From: Adiantum capillus-veneris | Taxonomy: Eukaryota > Streptophyta > Polypodiopsida > Polypodiales > Pteridaceae | DNA: 64,000 nt | NCBI GenBank assembly: GCA_014529385.2 | Contig: CM043966.1 | Coordinates: forward strand, 104,979,087-105,043,086 | Reading direction: 5' to 3' | Shown here: positions 20,604-31,772 of the stretch, one piece after another | Layout of the letters: each line of letters opens with the position of its first letter | Position numbering within the stretch: position 1 is the stretch's first letter | The notes under the pieces: generated by a model | Database searches by the model: none | The model's input: the letters and a program-made list of their open reading frames with translations, nothing else | What the model was told of the DNA's origin: nothing | Position numbers and translations under genes: made by a program

Positions 20604-20793
20604 TGAAGGAGTACGAGCGGAAGTGCGACGCGAGAGAGTGCGAGAAGAAGAGCATGACGATATGGTGAACTCGCTCTACTGTGATGTGTAGAGCATAGTG
20701 AGTTCTTATTAGGTTTTAACAAAAGAATATGTGTACATACCTGGCGGCCCGCCCACTTACCTGGGCGACCACATTGGGCTTTATACCCCAACA
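20604..20793 (-). repeat. Copia 5' LTR (190 bp)
   Basis: Starts TGTTGGGG with a TATAAA 9 bp in (minus strand) and ends TTCA. The unusually early TATA box and short length are those of a compact copia LTR. Confidence 0.95.
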
Positions 20794-21089
20794 AAGCCAA
20801 CCTTGACGACATCTCTCGAACCTTCAAGAGCCATACATCTACACCGTCCTCTTCCGTTCCGCATCGCCAAACCACTCTCAACGAAAATTGGAATCCTAAA
20901 TTGAAGGAAGAGGTGGATAGGTCGGTTGCCGGATTCTTCTTCCACGACCACATTGCCTTCCATGCTTCGCGGTGAGTTTCCCTTGGCATATGCACATTGC
21001 AATCTTCCATTTTGTATTCATAATGGGTTATAACTTCTCGACTCTCGACTCTCCATACTAACACAACATGCTCTATTTTGTGTGGATAG

Positions 21090-22665
21090 GTCTCCATACT
21101 TTCGAACCATGGTTACGAAAATAGGGGAATATGGCTCCTCTTATGTGCCACGTTCATCGGAGAGGCTTCGCACCACCCTCCTTGACAAAGAGAAGCTTGC
21201 CGTGGAGCAAGCAGCCCAAGCAACAAAGGATTTGTGGGAGACCAATGGCGTCTCTCTTCTTGTAGATGGATGGAGCGACACCCGCAAGCGGTCCACCCAC
21301 GGGGTGGTGGCCTACTCTCGGGGGGAGATGTACTTTGTGGAGTCACATGATGCATCCGATAGTGGCAAGGCCGCCGAGATGCTTGCTGCGGAGTGGACAA
21401 GCACCATAGAGATCACCGGCCCGGAGAATGTCCTTTGTATGGTTGCAGATGGAGAGGCGTCAAATAGGGCAACCGAAGCTATCATTGAGGGCATGTATCC
21501 CAGCATCCATGTCACATTTTGCATGGCGCATTGCCTCAATAACCTCCTCAAGGACATAGGGAACTTGTCATGGATTTCACCCACCATTGGTGACGCCTCT
21601 CGAATTGTCTCCTTTGTGCTCAACCATCACAAAGTGCGCCATGAATTAACAAAGAGGAGCCACTTGTCCTTGCTCAAATATTCAGAGACAAGATTTGCAT
21701 TTAATTGGCTTATGCTTGGCCGCTTGTCTACATGTGGCGGAGCCTTAAGGGGCCTCTTTCTCAGTGATGAGTTCCAGGCCATGCCGGAGTCTACATCAGC
21801 AGTAGGATTGAAATGCCGAGAATGGGCCGACGACGCCGCTTGGTGGGAGGAGGTGAAGACTCTTGACGCCATGGTCAAGCCTATTCTACACCTACTTCGA
21901 GTGGTGGATGGCTTGCAGCCATGCATTGGCAAAGTCTACGAAGCCATGGATCGGATGATAGAGGCACTTGAGAAGCTTGTGCCTGACCCTGTTCAGTCTG
22001 CGGAGATTCATGGCTTGTGTGAGTGGAGGTGGAATGGATACTACTCTCCACTTCATGCGGCAGCTTATGTGCTTGACCCTGAGTTTCAAGGAAGGCGTCA
22101 AGAGACCGACAAGGAGGTGAGCAAAGGATGGCGGCTTGCATTGGAGCGCCTTGAGCCTAGCAGTGACATTAGGCGCAAGATTAGAGACGAGCTACTCAAC
22201 TACATGCAAAAGAAGGGCTCCTATGGATGTGTAGATGCACAGCTTGATCGCAACAAGATTGCCTCGGTTTTGTGGTGGGAGGACTATGGAGAAGATGGCC
22301 CACATTTGCAGCGCTTGGTTGTTTGTGTCCTTAGCCAAGCATGTACCACTAGTTGCTTGGAGCAACTATGGAGTGTGTACAGCCACATTGCCTCTAAGAA
22401 GAGGAATCGCCTTGGGGTTCAGAAGGCCAATGATTTGGTGTTTGTGAGCGCTAACTTGCGCATGCTTGCCAAGAGCGTCACACACAAGGCAGATCCTTTC
22501 ACTGAGTGGGAGATGGCACAAGAGAATCCATCTATGGCCGATACTCTTTTGGAGGAGCTAGAGAAGGATTTTGAGCCTCAATGCGAGCCTCCCGATCCCT
22601 CATACGTCGCTGACGACCTCGACTACGACGACGATGTGGAGATTCAGGAGGCGAGCACTTCTTGA
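21090..22665 (+). CDS. hAT-B transposase exon 2
   Basis: The acceptor TGGATAG|G is at 21088-21089, and the frame is fully open to TGA at 22663-22665. With exon 1 free of inserts it would encode 702 aa, against 697 in hAT-A. The same blocks appear: SPYFRTMVTKIGEYGSSYVP, SLLVDGWSDTRKRSTHG, MVADGEASNRATEA, FCMAHCLNNLLKDIG, VLWWEDYGEDG, TSCLEQLWSVYSHIASKKRN, ANDLVFVSANL, then an acidic tail (DDLDYDDDVEIQE). The conserved intron position separates it from exon 1. The catalytic acids are present. Only the insertions upstream disable the gene. Confidence 0.88.
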
Positions 22666-23058
22666 GTTTGATGATCATTGATCACTCGACTCTCGAGTCT
22701 AGACTCTTGAGTCTACGACTCTACCTACTACATAGCCCTTTGTACTTTTTGTTATCCTTGAGGCCTCAAGCTTGTCCTGAGTCCTTTAGGCTTTTTGACT
22801 CTTGAGCCCTTGTGGCATGCACTTCTCATTTTGTATCCATCGATCATCGATGTTTTATTAGCACATTTCAGCCTATATGACTCGTGTTCTTTGGTCTATT
22901 TAGTGTAAATTTATGGTCAAAGTGATGCTCTATGTGTGTGGCATGTGTGTAGGTCAAAAAATGCCAAAAAAACTCTTTCTTTTTTGCCGTTCCGACCCCC
23001 GTCCCCGTTTCCTGACTTTTGCCGTCCCGACCCCGACCCGCCGTCCCATGTAACTATG

Positions 23059-23344
23059 CAAGTTTGTTGTGACACCTCCAGACGCAGTAGGATGTAGACG
23101 CATTGTGGTTCACCTTTTTGCTGACAGACAGTGCCCACCATGCTATGTACACATACATGAGGACTCCTGGACAGAGGAGGTTGCTTCACGCACGGCTCCG
23201 TCTACTTGGGCTTGGGTTGGACACTTTGCGGTCACGCCTATCTCGAGGACGCTCGGATGCGGATTACTCCCCATCCAAGCCTGCCTCGAAGAAAGCACGA
23301 TTAGCTGCTGCGCGGCAGCATCAATTCTCTCTCGCTCCCCATGA
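23059..23344 (+). pseudogene. L1-i ORF1, C-terminal end after hAT-B
   Basis: After the TSD the frame resumes with VTPPDAVGCRRIVVHLFADRQ and CYVHIHEDSW, matching L1-ii and L1-iii. It ends in a basic SDADYSPSKPASKK tail and TGA at 23342-23344. That stop overlaps the ORF2 start as ATGA. Confidence 0.85.
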
Positions 23345-26300
23345 GGATTGTCTCATGGAATGTACAGGGACTAGGTGGGCCCCAGTTTCAGCGTCAGAGG
23401 AGCCGTCTGCATTAGGAGCTTCAGCGATGCCTCGTGGGAGGAGAGATTGACGTACTTATGTAACAGGAGCATCATTTGTGTGAGAGCGGCATTAGACATT
23501 GTGGTCAGCTTTTGTGTGGACAGTATGAGACTTTTTGGTCAGCTGCTTTTGGACCGGGAGGCATCCAGGGCGGGGTATGTATGACTATTGCGGATTCTTT
23601 GCAGCAGGCCATTGTGGGCAGAGGGATTATTGTACCACGCAGGGCTCAATGGATCACTATGCAGGTTCAGGGTTGTCTCGTGGGCTTCCTGAACATCTAT
23701 GCGCCCAATGTGGCGAGTGCACGTGCAGAGTTTTAGTCTTAGATTATTGAGTCTCTGCCGCGGGCAGAGCAATGGTGCATAGGAGGTGACTTCAACATGT
23801 TGGAGGAACCCTCTGACAAGATTGGTGGTAGCCATACTACTGTGCATGGAGTTGAGCTGGCAGCTTGGGAGAGGTTTTGTATGACACTATGGGTTACAGA
23901 TGTGTGGCAACATTCTAGTTTTGTGAGGCCCCAAAACAACCCGGCCTTCTCTCGTTCAGACCGCAGAGTGGGAGGCGTGAATCTATCTCAGATAGATCGT
24001 TTCTACACTAGTGACCACTTCTGTGACTTGGGTGGGACAGTAGGCATTCTGACAGGGACCTCCTTTTTGGACCATGCTCCAGTGATCCTTACAGTGACCG
24101 ATAGACAGAGGAGGGGGAGCACAATGCTTCGCATCCCAGAGAGGGTCTTGCTGGACTCGGCGCTTAGAGAGCGAGTGGAGGCTCTTTGGACAGAGAGCTT
24201 AGACATGCAAGATTCTCCTGCTGACAGAGTGGCTTCAGGACTAGCTCAGCTTAGTCGACTCTTTCTCCAGGCGTCTTCGGCTCGCCTAGCTGCAACAAGA
24301 GAGGAGGAGCAGGGTCTTCGACGGGGCATTGCTTCCCTACAGAGGATGCAGAAGCATCATCCAAAAAGTCCTTGGTTGAAGGAGCAGTTACAGTAGGCTC
24401 GCCGGGAGCTCGTCAGCACAGAGGAGAGGCGCCATCAGTTTGCTTTCCATCGACAAGCATCTCAGTGGACCCAGGTGGGTGACAGAGTGATAGGAACCTT
24501 CTTTGAGGCAGTGGGACCTCGGCATTCTCATGCCAAGGTCAGCCAATTGAGGAGGCCCGACGGGTCAGTTGCTTTAGAGCCAGAGTACATACGTGCAGTA
24601 GCTACTGATTTCTACCGTGATCTACTGTCTGCAGAGCCTCAGTCAGAGCTTCAGGATGCATGCAGAGAGCAGGTGTGCCTTGTCTTGTGACTCAGGAGAT
24701 GCGCCAGAGGCTTGAGCTGCCTCTTCAGCTAGAGGAGCTCCACACGGCTCTTAGTGCACTCCCACATGGTAGCTGTCCAAGTGAGGATGGCTTGACTCCC
24801 AGCTTTTTCTTGGAGTATTGGGCCTAGCTTGGCTCAGTTCTCTATAGTGCCTTTCAGTACATCCACACAGGAGAGATGCCTGATAGCATGAGTGAGGGCC
24901 TCATCTACCTCATTCCCAAGGAGGGTGGCTCCTTGGATGAGATTCGATAGTGGAACTCCATCACCATCCTCAACTCAGCCTACAAAATTCTTGCCAAGGC
25001 TCTGAGTTTGAGGATTCAGCCACTTCTAGAGAGCATCATACATGGAACTCAGACAGGTTTTGTCAAGGAGCGTAGTATCCTTGACAACATCTTTACTTTT
25101 TGGGAGGCTTCTGCCCTAGCGTGGCTCCGTGGTGAGGATCTGGTGATTCTTCTTCTCGACTTTGAGAAGGCCTACGACAGAGTTAACTGGGACTTTCTGG
25201 AGGGCACTTTACGCAGGATGGGCTTCTCCGATGCTTGGATCAGAGGGGTGTCAGCTTTGCATAGACGGGCACACAATCAGGTACTTTTGTCAGGAGGTAA
25301 AGGGGATCGTTTCATGCTCACACGTTCGGTCAGACAGGGCTGCCCTCTTGCCCCATTCCTCTTTCTGTTGTATGCTGAGGCGATGAGCAGGTTTTTGACT
25401 TCCGAGCAGGTTGGTTTGCGTGGCTTAGCACTTCCTATTCGGGGATTGCTCCCCAGCAGCAGATTGCTCCCTTCCTCCTGTCTATCAAGAGGAAGTTGTT
25501 ACATTGGAGCTCCGCACGTCTTTCTCTGGCAGGCAGAGTCGTAGTGGCCAACCAAGTGTTGTTGGCTACTATGTGGTACATCACCTCTTGTTGGATCTTC
25601 TCGAGTTCTTGTATCAACCAAGTTGAGAGGCTGATCGGGAACTTCCTTTGGTCAAGGCGTGACACTTCGATAGCCCGGGCAAAGTGGCATGGCAGGTCAT
25701 CACTCTTCCTTGTTCTCAGAGAGGGCTGGGATCATAGACCCAGCACAACAGAGCAGAGCCCTTCTTGGGAAGTTCATCATCAGAGGACTTCTTCTAGGTG
25801 AGGAGCCCTGGAAGGAGTTCTTGCTTCAGCGGCTTAGTGCTAGGGTGCCTCAAGCTAGAGGCCCTTGGCGACCCTCGACTAGATGGACTTTCACAGAGAT
25901 GCGCAGAGTTGGCTTGAGCAGGAGACTCGAGGACCGTTTCGCTATGAGTTTGCTCCGATCTTGGGTGCAACTGCGGTGAGGCCTGGTGCAGCGTCAGCCT
26001 ACTTGCACGGAGGAGCGCCTGAGACAGCGCCTTGTTTGGAACCCTATGCTTAGCACTCAGAGAGGCCACTTGGTTGGTAGTCGGCCTCATGTTTCCTAGG
26101 GTCCCATGGCAGAGGGTCCAGCACGATCTCTAGGTGACTGGTTACAGTTTTCAGGCTTGTCAGAGGGGCTTCAGAGTCTTCAGCTACAAGGCATGAGAGG
26201 GGTGCACAGTATGTGTCAGGACATCTCGGAGGCAGTACCAGTTGAGTGGCTCACACCCCTTGAGTCAGCAGCGCCAAGGTGTATGGGAGCCTTCACGCGA

Positions 26301-27430
26301 CTAGAGGTTCTCATCTCAATTCGGGCTTGCTCAGAGACTGTACCCTCCCTATTTTTCGAGCTACAGGGTGAGGCGCACTTGCACCAAGTTGCAGTAGAGG
26401 CCCCGCAGGTGGCAAAGTGATGTTTTCAGAGGATCCGAGTGGTGGGCATTTGTGGGAGGACTTGTGTCATAGATCCCGACCCAGCAGCTCTTGAGACTGG
26501 CCACTAGAGACTGTGGGCTTGGGAGAGTTGTCCCCTGGCACGAGTACAGTGGGATCCTGTAGAGTGGCTTTGGAGGGACCCTTTCTCCTCTGCAGACCAC
26601 CCAGGTGTGCCTTCCTTTCAGTACATTGTTCGACTGGGATGTCACATACTAGCAGCACAGAGAGAGGCTCGCCCTACTGCAGCACCTCATTGGCAGGAGG
26701 AGGGTCTCAGAGCTAAGTTCTTGGCAGTTTTTTGGGAGAGGTTGTGGGACTTCAGACAACCAAGACCAGTCACTTTGTTCCAGTGGCTGGTCGCACAGAG
26801 AGCTACAGCAGTTGGGAGCTGGCTTGTACATAGTGGTCTCTCGGCCGCATGTGCAGCTTGTGACCATCTTGTGGAGAGTCAGCGTCATTGTCTTTGGGAC
26901 TGTCCTTTGGCACAACAAGTGTGGCTTCGTGTTCTTCGTGATGCCAGCCCTTTCCACAGCTCGGCAATACACTTGGGGGGCAGCTGCTTGGTCCACTCTT
27001 ATGGGCCCGGCACTTCAATTTGAGCTATCTTCCAGCAGCAAAATGATAGTGATGCAGGGGGGTCGAACTACACTCCAGCCTGCCACAGAGCTTACTCCAC
27101 AGGAGTGGTGGAGTGAGAGAGAGGAGTGTTGGGAGCTCATCAATGACCTGACACTCTGGTTCATCTAGCGGGCCTGCTGCTTTCGCATCTTCGAGGCTCG
27201 CCCTGTACCACCAGCAGAGACTGTTCGGGATCTCTGGCTAGAGCTGATCCATCATCCATACTCTCAGAGAACAGGTCGAGAGACTCCAGGGCAGCTCCGA
27301 CCGCATGCGGGAGCGTAGAGAGGCTTTTCTTTGACTCTGGCATCCTAGGCCTTTCTTCACCATGGTCCAGGATGTACTCAGATGGCACTACCGTCCATCT
27401 GTGTGGCTTTTCCCTCCTCCCATCTCTTGA
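23341..27430 (+). pseudogene. L1-i ORF2: endonuclease, reverse transcriptase, zinc finger
   Basis: Starts MRIVSWNVQGLGGPQF with several frameshifts. The endonuclease has PGGIQGGVCMTIADSLQQA, FLNIYAPNVASARAEF, GGDFNMLEE and DRFYTSDHF...DHAPVILTV. RT has AYKILAKALSLRIQPLLES, TQTGFVKERSILDNIFTF, VILLLDFEKAYDRVNWDF and VRQGCPLAPFLF. The FADDS block is deleted here (compare 47935). The end has AAHWQEEGL, FQWLVAQRATAVGSWLVHSG and CAACDHLVESQRHCLWDCPL (zf-RVT). Stops include TAG at 23734 and others where sister copies have TGG or CAG. Dead copy. Confidence 0.88.
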
Positions 27431-27576
27431 TTTAGCCTCATTGTACATATGCTGTTTTTTCATTGGAAGAGTCTCCCCATCATGATTGTTGTAGCCCTCT
27501 CTTGTAGAGGTGGTTGTAGCCCTAAGGGCAGTTTCATTAACTAATAGAAGGATCTTTTTCTCGGAAAATAAAATAA
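27431..27576 (+). other. L1-i 3'UTR with conserved hairpins and A-rich tail
   Basis: Contains CCTCTCTTGTAGAGG and GCCCTAAGGGC hairpins after the ORF2 stop, then GGATCTTTTTCTCGG and AAAATAAAATAAA. The same order is conserved in L1-ii and L1-iii, with changes confined mostly to loops. Confidence 0.65.
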
Positions 27577-29151
27577 AATGTACTATGAACGTCTGCAAAA
27601 GGCCGAAATGACCTATGAGACCAAAATATACAACCATCATCTGAGTGATACAACTGTCTGTGACAAAAACTAAGTACTGAAATGAAATGAAACTGGAATA
27701 AAACTAGATACAATATCTCTGACATGGGTGGGTGGGTAAGATTGAAAAGGCAGGTATTGACTAAGATGGGAGGTAAGACTAAGATGAGAGGAGATCATCT
27801 AATGGACTGTCTCATGGGCCTCTTTAGTATTGTGTCAATCTCCTCCATAGTGAAGAAGCGGGTGGGTCTCGCTCTCTCTCTGGCAATGATGGCCTGAATC
27901 CTCCCCTGTATCAGTTGTCTCTGTGATGGCCTCCATCTGAGCCTCAGTCGTCTAGATCAATGCAAGTGTGTAGCTCTATCAGTGAGAACACCTCGTATTG
28001 CTACTCTCTTTGTACTCTCTGTATATTGTTGGCTGATGCGAGCAATAGAAAGTCTTTGATCTGCCTCTATACTGGCCCTCTATGAATTGGTGGTTTGCTC
28101 CTCAAGAGCGTCTCCTTGAGGCTACATATCTCAAGTAGATACAAGCCTAAACATCTCTAATTTGAGAGAATCATAACTCCGGAGAGTGATCCAAAGACCT
28201 CCCAAAAAAACAATGAAACGGCCTCTGATCTCATAATATGCTGACATTGACATATATAATGCTGCTGTGTCTTTGATGCTAACTGGCATACAGACACATA
28301 CGCTGCTCAAGTGGCACTCCACCATATCTGCCAACCTCTATCGCTACCTGATGTGAGGAGGTGCGGATCTGACCAGTTGCACATTGTAATGCATGTGAAA
28401 ATTTTTGTCCATGTATCCTGATCTAATAATGAAGCCATCCTCTGTACTACAGAGAAGGTGCTCTCGGTAGAAAGCAATTGTTGTCCTTAACTCCTCTGTC
28501 GCTGCCAACCATGTCCTACCAATATCAATAAGTGTAATGTCGTGTCTGACGAGCTGGCTAATCTCTGTGCGACTCAGAGCGAGCCAAGGCGCATCTAGAG
28601 AGTCCTGAAATGGAGGTAATCTAATTGAGTCCATGTAGATCAAACCACGCTAACATACCAACAAGTAGTATCCCCAGTATTAGCTAGCTGTCTAGATGAC
28701 TCCAAAGCTATTCGAGCATATCTGTGTCTAGAAAGCTCCCACAGGCTGTGCATAAATGAAACAGATCTAGTGAGCCCCTCGACTGTAATGGGAGTCGTAC
28801 CAAGCTTTACTCTAACAATCTCATGAGAGATTGAGGCCTTGTTGCAAATCATCTTGGAAATAATGGTGACCAAAAGTCTCTCCATAGATTTCCAACCATT
28901 GTATGTGCGCCCTTGTCTACTACGTCAGTCCATGCTAGGACCCCAAATCTTAACTCCATATAGTATAGAAGTGACTAGAGTATCAAAGAGCCAGAGTTTC
29001 TTGGGGGGGCCCTTAAACTGTACATGCGAGTATATCCTCTCTAAAGAGCCCAAGGCAGCATAACCTCTAGTTAGCTTGACATTTGTTGTCTCTCTCAAGG
29101 AGAAAGATGGACCAGAAAAGAGCACTCCCACATAGGTATACGAATCCTGCA

Positions 29152-29699
29152 TGTCACAAATAGTTGAAGTGCCGATCAAGCCACTGAAGACCCGGCGGGT
29201 TGGGGTTTCCTAGACCCAACCCTAGCTGACTTGCAAATCCCGGCCAAGGGGCCTAAACCCTAAGAGCCAGCCATACAAATGCCTACGATTTGTGCTGACA
29301 ATGCCACGTGGCAGCCTCCGCGAATTGCTCTACGACATGTTGACCTGCCAGTTGTACAGATTTTCGCGTTGATGCTTTTAACTGGATGCTTTTCATGTAC
29401 TATGTTTTAAGAGGCCAAGGCCTTAAAATACAAGGGCTGGGCTTTTTCTCTGGCATTCAACCGAGAGGTGAAGTAGAGCTGAGTCCCAGGGTTCCTGCCA
29501 TTGTACTGAGTTGAAGCAATATAAAGAAATACCGAAAGGGGCACGAAGGTTCGGGGCCAGTGCTCTCTTGGGGTGGAGCCTGGAGCCCCGTCACTCTCCG
29601 TCTCATGTGTTGTGCACTCTCTCTCAGTTCACTTGTTTTGGAAGTGTTTATAGTTGTCTCGTCTATTCTTTTATGTTGGCTGGTGCCCTTCTCGTTACA
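29152..29699 (+). mobile_element. LTR-S-like insertion within LINE-A copy 3
   Basis: It interrupts the LINE-A frame between TYG and DSYTYVG. It starts TGTCACAAA and ends CTCGTTACA, matching the ends of the solo LTR at 7567-8027, and contains AAAGAAATACCGAAAGGGGC near the same relative position. No matching TSD is visible (CTGCA left, CAACC right), so the boundaries are less certain. Confidence 0.6.
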
Positions 29700-30786
29700 C
29701 AACCCATATGTGACCTGAGGTGCAGATCTTCCAACCCTCTGTGGTTTTTCCAAGGTTGACTGACATACCACTATCCTGCGAATATAAGTGCAGTGCATCC
29801 AATTGCCTCTGCATAGGAATCCATTTACCTCCTAGCTGTGCTCCTTTATCTCCTTCTTTGTCAATATACTCTGGAAGGTCATCAATATATAACCCAAAGA
29901 GTGTCGGAGACAACAGATACCCGTGTTTCACTCCAATGGTCGAGTTAACACGTCTAGATAACCCTCGGAAGTCCTGACTCTACTAGTCACTGTGTCATAC
30001 AAAGCTGAAATCTCTCATACAATCTCATTGGGTACCCATATCCTCTCTAGGAGCCTAGATCTGGATACTGTATCAAAAACGCTTTACGGAAATCCACAAA
30101 GTAACAAATGATGCTCTCCTTGAAAATCTACCCTCTTCAATGAGTGCTCTAAGAGTGAGAATACCGTCAAGAGTAGAGTATCCTCTCTTGAATCCAGCAT
30201 GTCCTTGTTATAGGAGCGGCATCCTCTCTGCCCTTCTCTCTAATTCATGCTCGAGTATAGATGCATATAGCTTGGCCAGTGTATGGCCCATCATGATAGT
30301 GCGATAATTAGTCAGAAAAGTGGGGTCTCCTGACTTGAGCATAGGCACAGTGGTCTTCGTACTCCAACTCTCCGAGAAGCCCTCACACATAGCTCTATTA
30401 AACATATGAGCCAAAAGAGATGCCAACATATCTCTAGCATGTACAAGATGCTCAACTACTAATCCATCATGATCCTGTGCCTTTCCTATACTAAGCCTGT
30501 CTATTGCGTCATGCACCATACTAAATGTGAAAAAGGAGAGGACTAAGAATAAATCTCTGGTGGATCTGGGATATGTGGCTGCCCCGGTATTGTATATAAA
30601 TCAGCTGTATACTGTCCCCTGTATCAAGTGATGGGATCTATAATGGAGAACTATGTTCTTGAAAGGGTTTCCAAGCCTCTTTTGAATTTTGCCCAAAAAA
30701 ATCTGATATAGATCCCTCTCAAACTGTGCTAAATAGGCTCAAAGTAGTGCTCCCCCTCTCAAAGTATGGCATGTGAAGCCTCCTAA

Positions 30787-31070
30787 GGCAATGGTCATGC
30801 GAGGCTTAGTTATCAGTTATTTGAACAGATAACTAAGCCTCATTCTTGGTCACACGCAAAAAGGAGCATTAAATGACTTACTAAGCCTACCCTTTGTAAC
30901 TATGCCGAATTTGGCATAGTTGTGAAGTTGAAGGCATAGTTGGGAAGATGAATGAATAACTAAGCATCGCGTGACCATGCAAAAGGCTTAGTTTTTCATT
31001 AAATGCTTTGTCTGTGCATAGTTGGCATAGTTATCAATAACTGATAACTAAGCCTCACGTGACCATGCCC
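30787..31070. mobile_element. Tourist-like MITE (PIF/Harbinger), 284 bp
   Basis: The ends form a long imperfect inverted repeat. Left: GGCAATGGTCATGCGAGGC followed by TTAGTTATCAGTTATT. Right, complemented: GGGCATGGTCACGTGAGGC followed by the same TTAGTTATCAGTTATT. TAA lies on both sides (30784-30786 and 31071-31073), the 3-bp TSD typical of PIF/Harbinger. The interior repeats the TAACTAAGC motif in both orientations. No ORF. Confidence 0.8.
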
Positions 31071-31420
31071 TAATCCCGCCCAACGATCCATGCCATTTAG
31101 TATGGCTAGGTTATGTACAACTCTTATCTCCAAAATGTATCTTCCATAAGCTGTGATCTCCCTAACATCCTGTGAAGTCCTCACTATCCCGAGGTTATGA
31201 TGGTCTATTTCCTATAAAATCTCCTCTGATTTATCATAGAACGGCACTTGTAGACTCCCTGTTCGAGCATTGAATCCCCCAAAAGAAGCACATCTCCATC
31301 TCTAGAAACCTGCCATATATCCTCATCCATAACTATGTAAGGTGAATTTTTCTTTTGCGGGGCAAAAGTAGATGTAATAGGTGGAAAGTAGCATATAGCG
31401 ATGTATAAAGCACTACGTCC

Positions 31421-31772
31421 ACACACACACACACACACAGATGAAGTGTTATATTGACGTCTTCAAAACGCCAAATATGAGACAAAAAGGTTACATCCAT
31501 GTGTGACTCTAGTACAATGTCAAGGGAGCAGATAAAAATAAATGAGGGTACCTAGAGAGGGTAGGTATGTAAGCCTAACCTACATCATCAACATCCTCAT
31601 CACATAATAAATCAACTCAAAACATATGGGGAGGGGTACAATCACATGAGGGCTAATGATGTATATAACGGGGAAAGTAGAAAATGGTGATCATCCCATG
31701 AGCTCTCTCATGGGTCTCTACAGTATGACCTCGATGTCCTCCATGGTCAGCTTTCGGGGGGGAGGGAGTCCA
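31421..31772 (-). mobile_element. LINE-A copy 4, short 3' fragment with (TG)n tail
   Basis: The minus strand reads LTMEDIEVI then RPMRELM, the LINE-A ORF end. A 3'UTR follows, finishing with TTTTGAAGACGTCAATATAA, CACTTCAT and then TGTGTG repeats (31421-31440). It shows the same terminus as copy 1 with a TG instead of a CT tail. Confidence 0.8.

Larger units (their letters stand above)
17874..20793 (-). mobile_element. Ty1/copia element, internally deleted, inside the hAT-B gene
   Basis: LTRs lie at 17874-18065 and 20604-20793 in direct orientation. The 5-bp TSD AAGCC lies at 17869-17873 and 20794-20798. On the minus strand it starts TGTTGGGGTATAAAGCCC and ends ...CTCCTTCA (TA in the 3' LTR). 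The LTRs differ by only four substitutions and one 2-bp indel. A PBS follows the 5' LTR and a GA-rich PPT precedes the 3' LTR. Length is 2920 bp: gag, protease and the first half of integrase are absent, while the rest of integrase, RT and RNase H remain. Confidence 0.95.
14189..20971 (+). pseudogene. hAT-B transposase exon 1, split by hAT-A and a copia element
   Basis: The three pieces are 14189-14441, 17767-17873 and 20799-20971 (one copy of each TSD excluded): 253 + 107 + 173 nt, ending in phase 2 before GTGAGT. Piece 1 starts MSSQTNSTSQ and carries a BED-like zinc finger (WPWWDEVN, WKLCPYKRTGG, VRAHLLHEPGHEVKFC). Piece 2 encodes a linker (LTVYEVAEAAKRGRFVAVDP). Piece 3 leads to LKEEVDRSVAGFFFHDHIAF. 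No piece contains a stop in frame, so only the two insertions break the gene. The split CG|G codon joins exon 2 as Arg. Confidence 0.85.
13538..23058 (+). mobile_element. hAT-B DNA transposon (with nested hAT-A and copia)
   Basis: Terminal inverted repeats are CATAGTTACAGGGGACGG at 13538 and its complement (CCGTCCCATGTAACTATG) ending at 23058, 17 of 18 bases matching. The 8-bp TSD CAAGTTTG lies at 13530-13537 and 23059-23066. The left subterminal region is dense in GGGACGG/GGACGGAC; the right has the complementary GACCCCGTCCC type. It contains one transposase gene with one intron. Without hAT-A and the copia element it would be about 3.3 kb, the size of hAT-A. Confidence 0.95.
11559..27576 (+). 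mobile_element. L1-i, plant L1-type LINE carrying nested hAT-B, hAT-A and copia
   Basis: TSDs AATGTACTAT lie at 11549-11558 and 27577-27586. The element has a C-rich, proline-coding 5' region, ORF1 with a zinc knuckle, ORF2 with endonuclease, RT and zinc finger, a hairpin-rich 3'UTR and a decayed A-rich tail (GGAAAATAAAATAAA). ORF1 is cut at 13537 by hAT-B (13538-23058, 8-bp TSD) and resumes at 23059. Without inserts it would be about 6.5 kb, close to L1-ii (6.9 kb). Confidence 0.9.
27577..31420 (-). mobile_element. LINE-A copy 3, degenerate, near full length
   Basis: Minus-strand order from 31420: endonuclease remnant (YIAICYFPPITSTFA, DEDIWQVSRDGDVLLLGDS); gap with a MITE (30787-31070); RT start (MVHDAIDRLSIGKAQDHDGL, HLVHARDMLASLLAHMFNRA, NYRTIMMGHTLAKLYASIL); GYLLSPTLFGLYIDDLPEYI; the post-RT region split by an LTR (29152-29699); [35 protein letters not shown]-terminal domain; and 3' end GGTCTCATAGGTCATTTCGG...ACATTTTATT. 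Heavily mutated. Its tail was separated by L1-i (see 11522-11558). Confidence 0.85.
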
